38,437 nucleotides of DNA, taken from the NCBI GenBank assembly GCA_001767525.1, contig MELF01000028.1, positions 1 through 38,437 on the forward strand. Reading direction: 5' to 3'. Under the pieces are notes generated by a model. It saw only the letters and a program-made list of their open reading frames with translations, had not been told where the DNA came from and did not search any database. Made by a program: the position numbers and the translations under genes. Below, in pieces: positions 38,363-38,437 of the stretch; position 1 is the stretch's first letter, and each line of letters opens with the position of its first letter. Source of the stretch: Acidobacteria bacterium RIFCSPLOWO2_12_FULL_68_19 (GTDB lineage: Bacteria; Acidobacteriota; Vicinamibacteria; Vicinamibacterales; UBA2999).

Positions 38363-38407
38363 GTGTTACCGAGCGGCGCATCGTCGCGCCATTAATGGTG
38401 TTACCGA
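38363..38407. repeat. Direct repeat and small hairpin after tyrS
   Basis: GTGTTACCGA occurs at 38363-38372 and 38398-38407, a 35-base spacing. Between the copies GGCGC/GCGCC (38375-38379, 38386-38390) can form a short stem without a T-tract. The window ends 30 bases later, so whether this is part of a longer array or a weak terminator cannot be told. Confidence 0.4.
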
Positions 38408-38437
38408 AGGTGCAGGGGTTTTGAGAGGCGGGGGCGC

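Overview
The window is about 38.4 kb of GC-rich, tightly packed chromosome. I read it as housekeeping and accessory sequence from an acidobacterium, most likely of the Vicinamibacteria type. The reasons are GC-rich third positions throughout, a secreted Gln/Asn-rich protein followed by an outer-membrane barrel with an N-terminal carboxypeptidase-regulatory-like domain, a PDZ-containing membrane kinase paired with an NtrC-type regulator, and a stand-alone methylmalonyl-CoA mutase alpha subunit. No 16S gene is present, so the taxonomy is an inference. No tRNA, rRNA, CRISPR array, transposase or prophage gene was seen, and no gap between genes exceeds 300 bases.

Layout: 94-828 (+) MacB/LolD-type ABC ATPase. 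853-4170 (-) methylmalonyl-CoA mutase alpha followed by two Opp/Dpp-type ATPases; the ATPase junction carries three copies of a GGGTC-N-GACCC palindrome. 4195-4733 (+) a near-consensus promoter, a structured leader, a 100-aa orphan protein and a terminator. 4772-8257 (-) glgC, eno and gpmA (glycogen and lower glycolysis), with a degenerate minisatellite between eno and gpmA. 8428-11411 (+) secreted protein and outer-membrane barrel. 11561-16053 (+) sensor kinase and sigma-54 response regulator.

16102-22206 (-) is a run of six close genes: STAS protein, UbiA/DPPR-synthase-like prenyltransferase, DUF362 protein, an arginine-rich protein of unknown function, and two paralogous GT4 glycosyltransferases. 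This looks like a lipid-linked glycan module and is the best candidate here for something undescribed. 22312-22855 (-) carries rpsU and a double zinc-ribbon protein.

23030-36286 holds most of the de novo purine pathway on the + strand: purD-mtaB, then (after the oppositely oriented rlmN and a 42-codon membrane ORF abutting it) an M16 peptidase gene leading purB-purS-purQ-purL-purF-purM-purN, mostly with 1- to 4-base overlaps. PurS, PurQ and the small PurL together form FGAM synthase. purE, purK, purC and purH are not in the window. purN overlaps the 3' end of a convergent metallophosphoesterase gene, and tyrS, possibly leaderless, closes the window.
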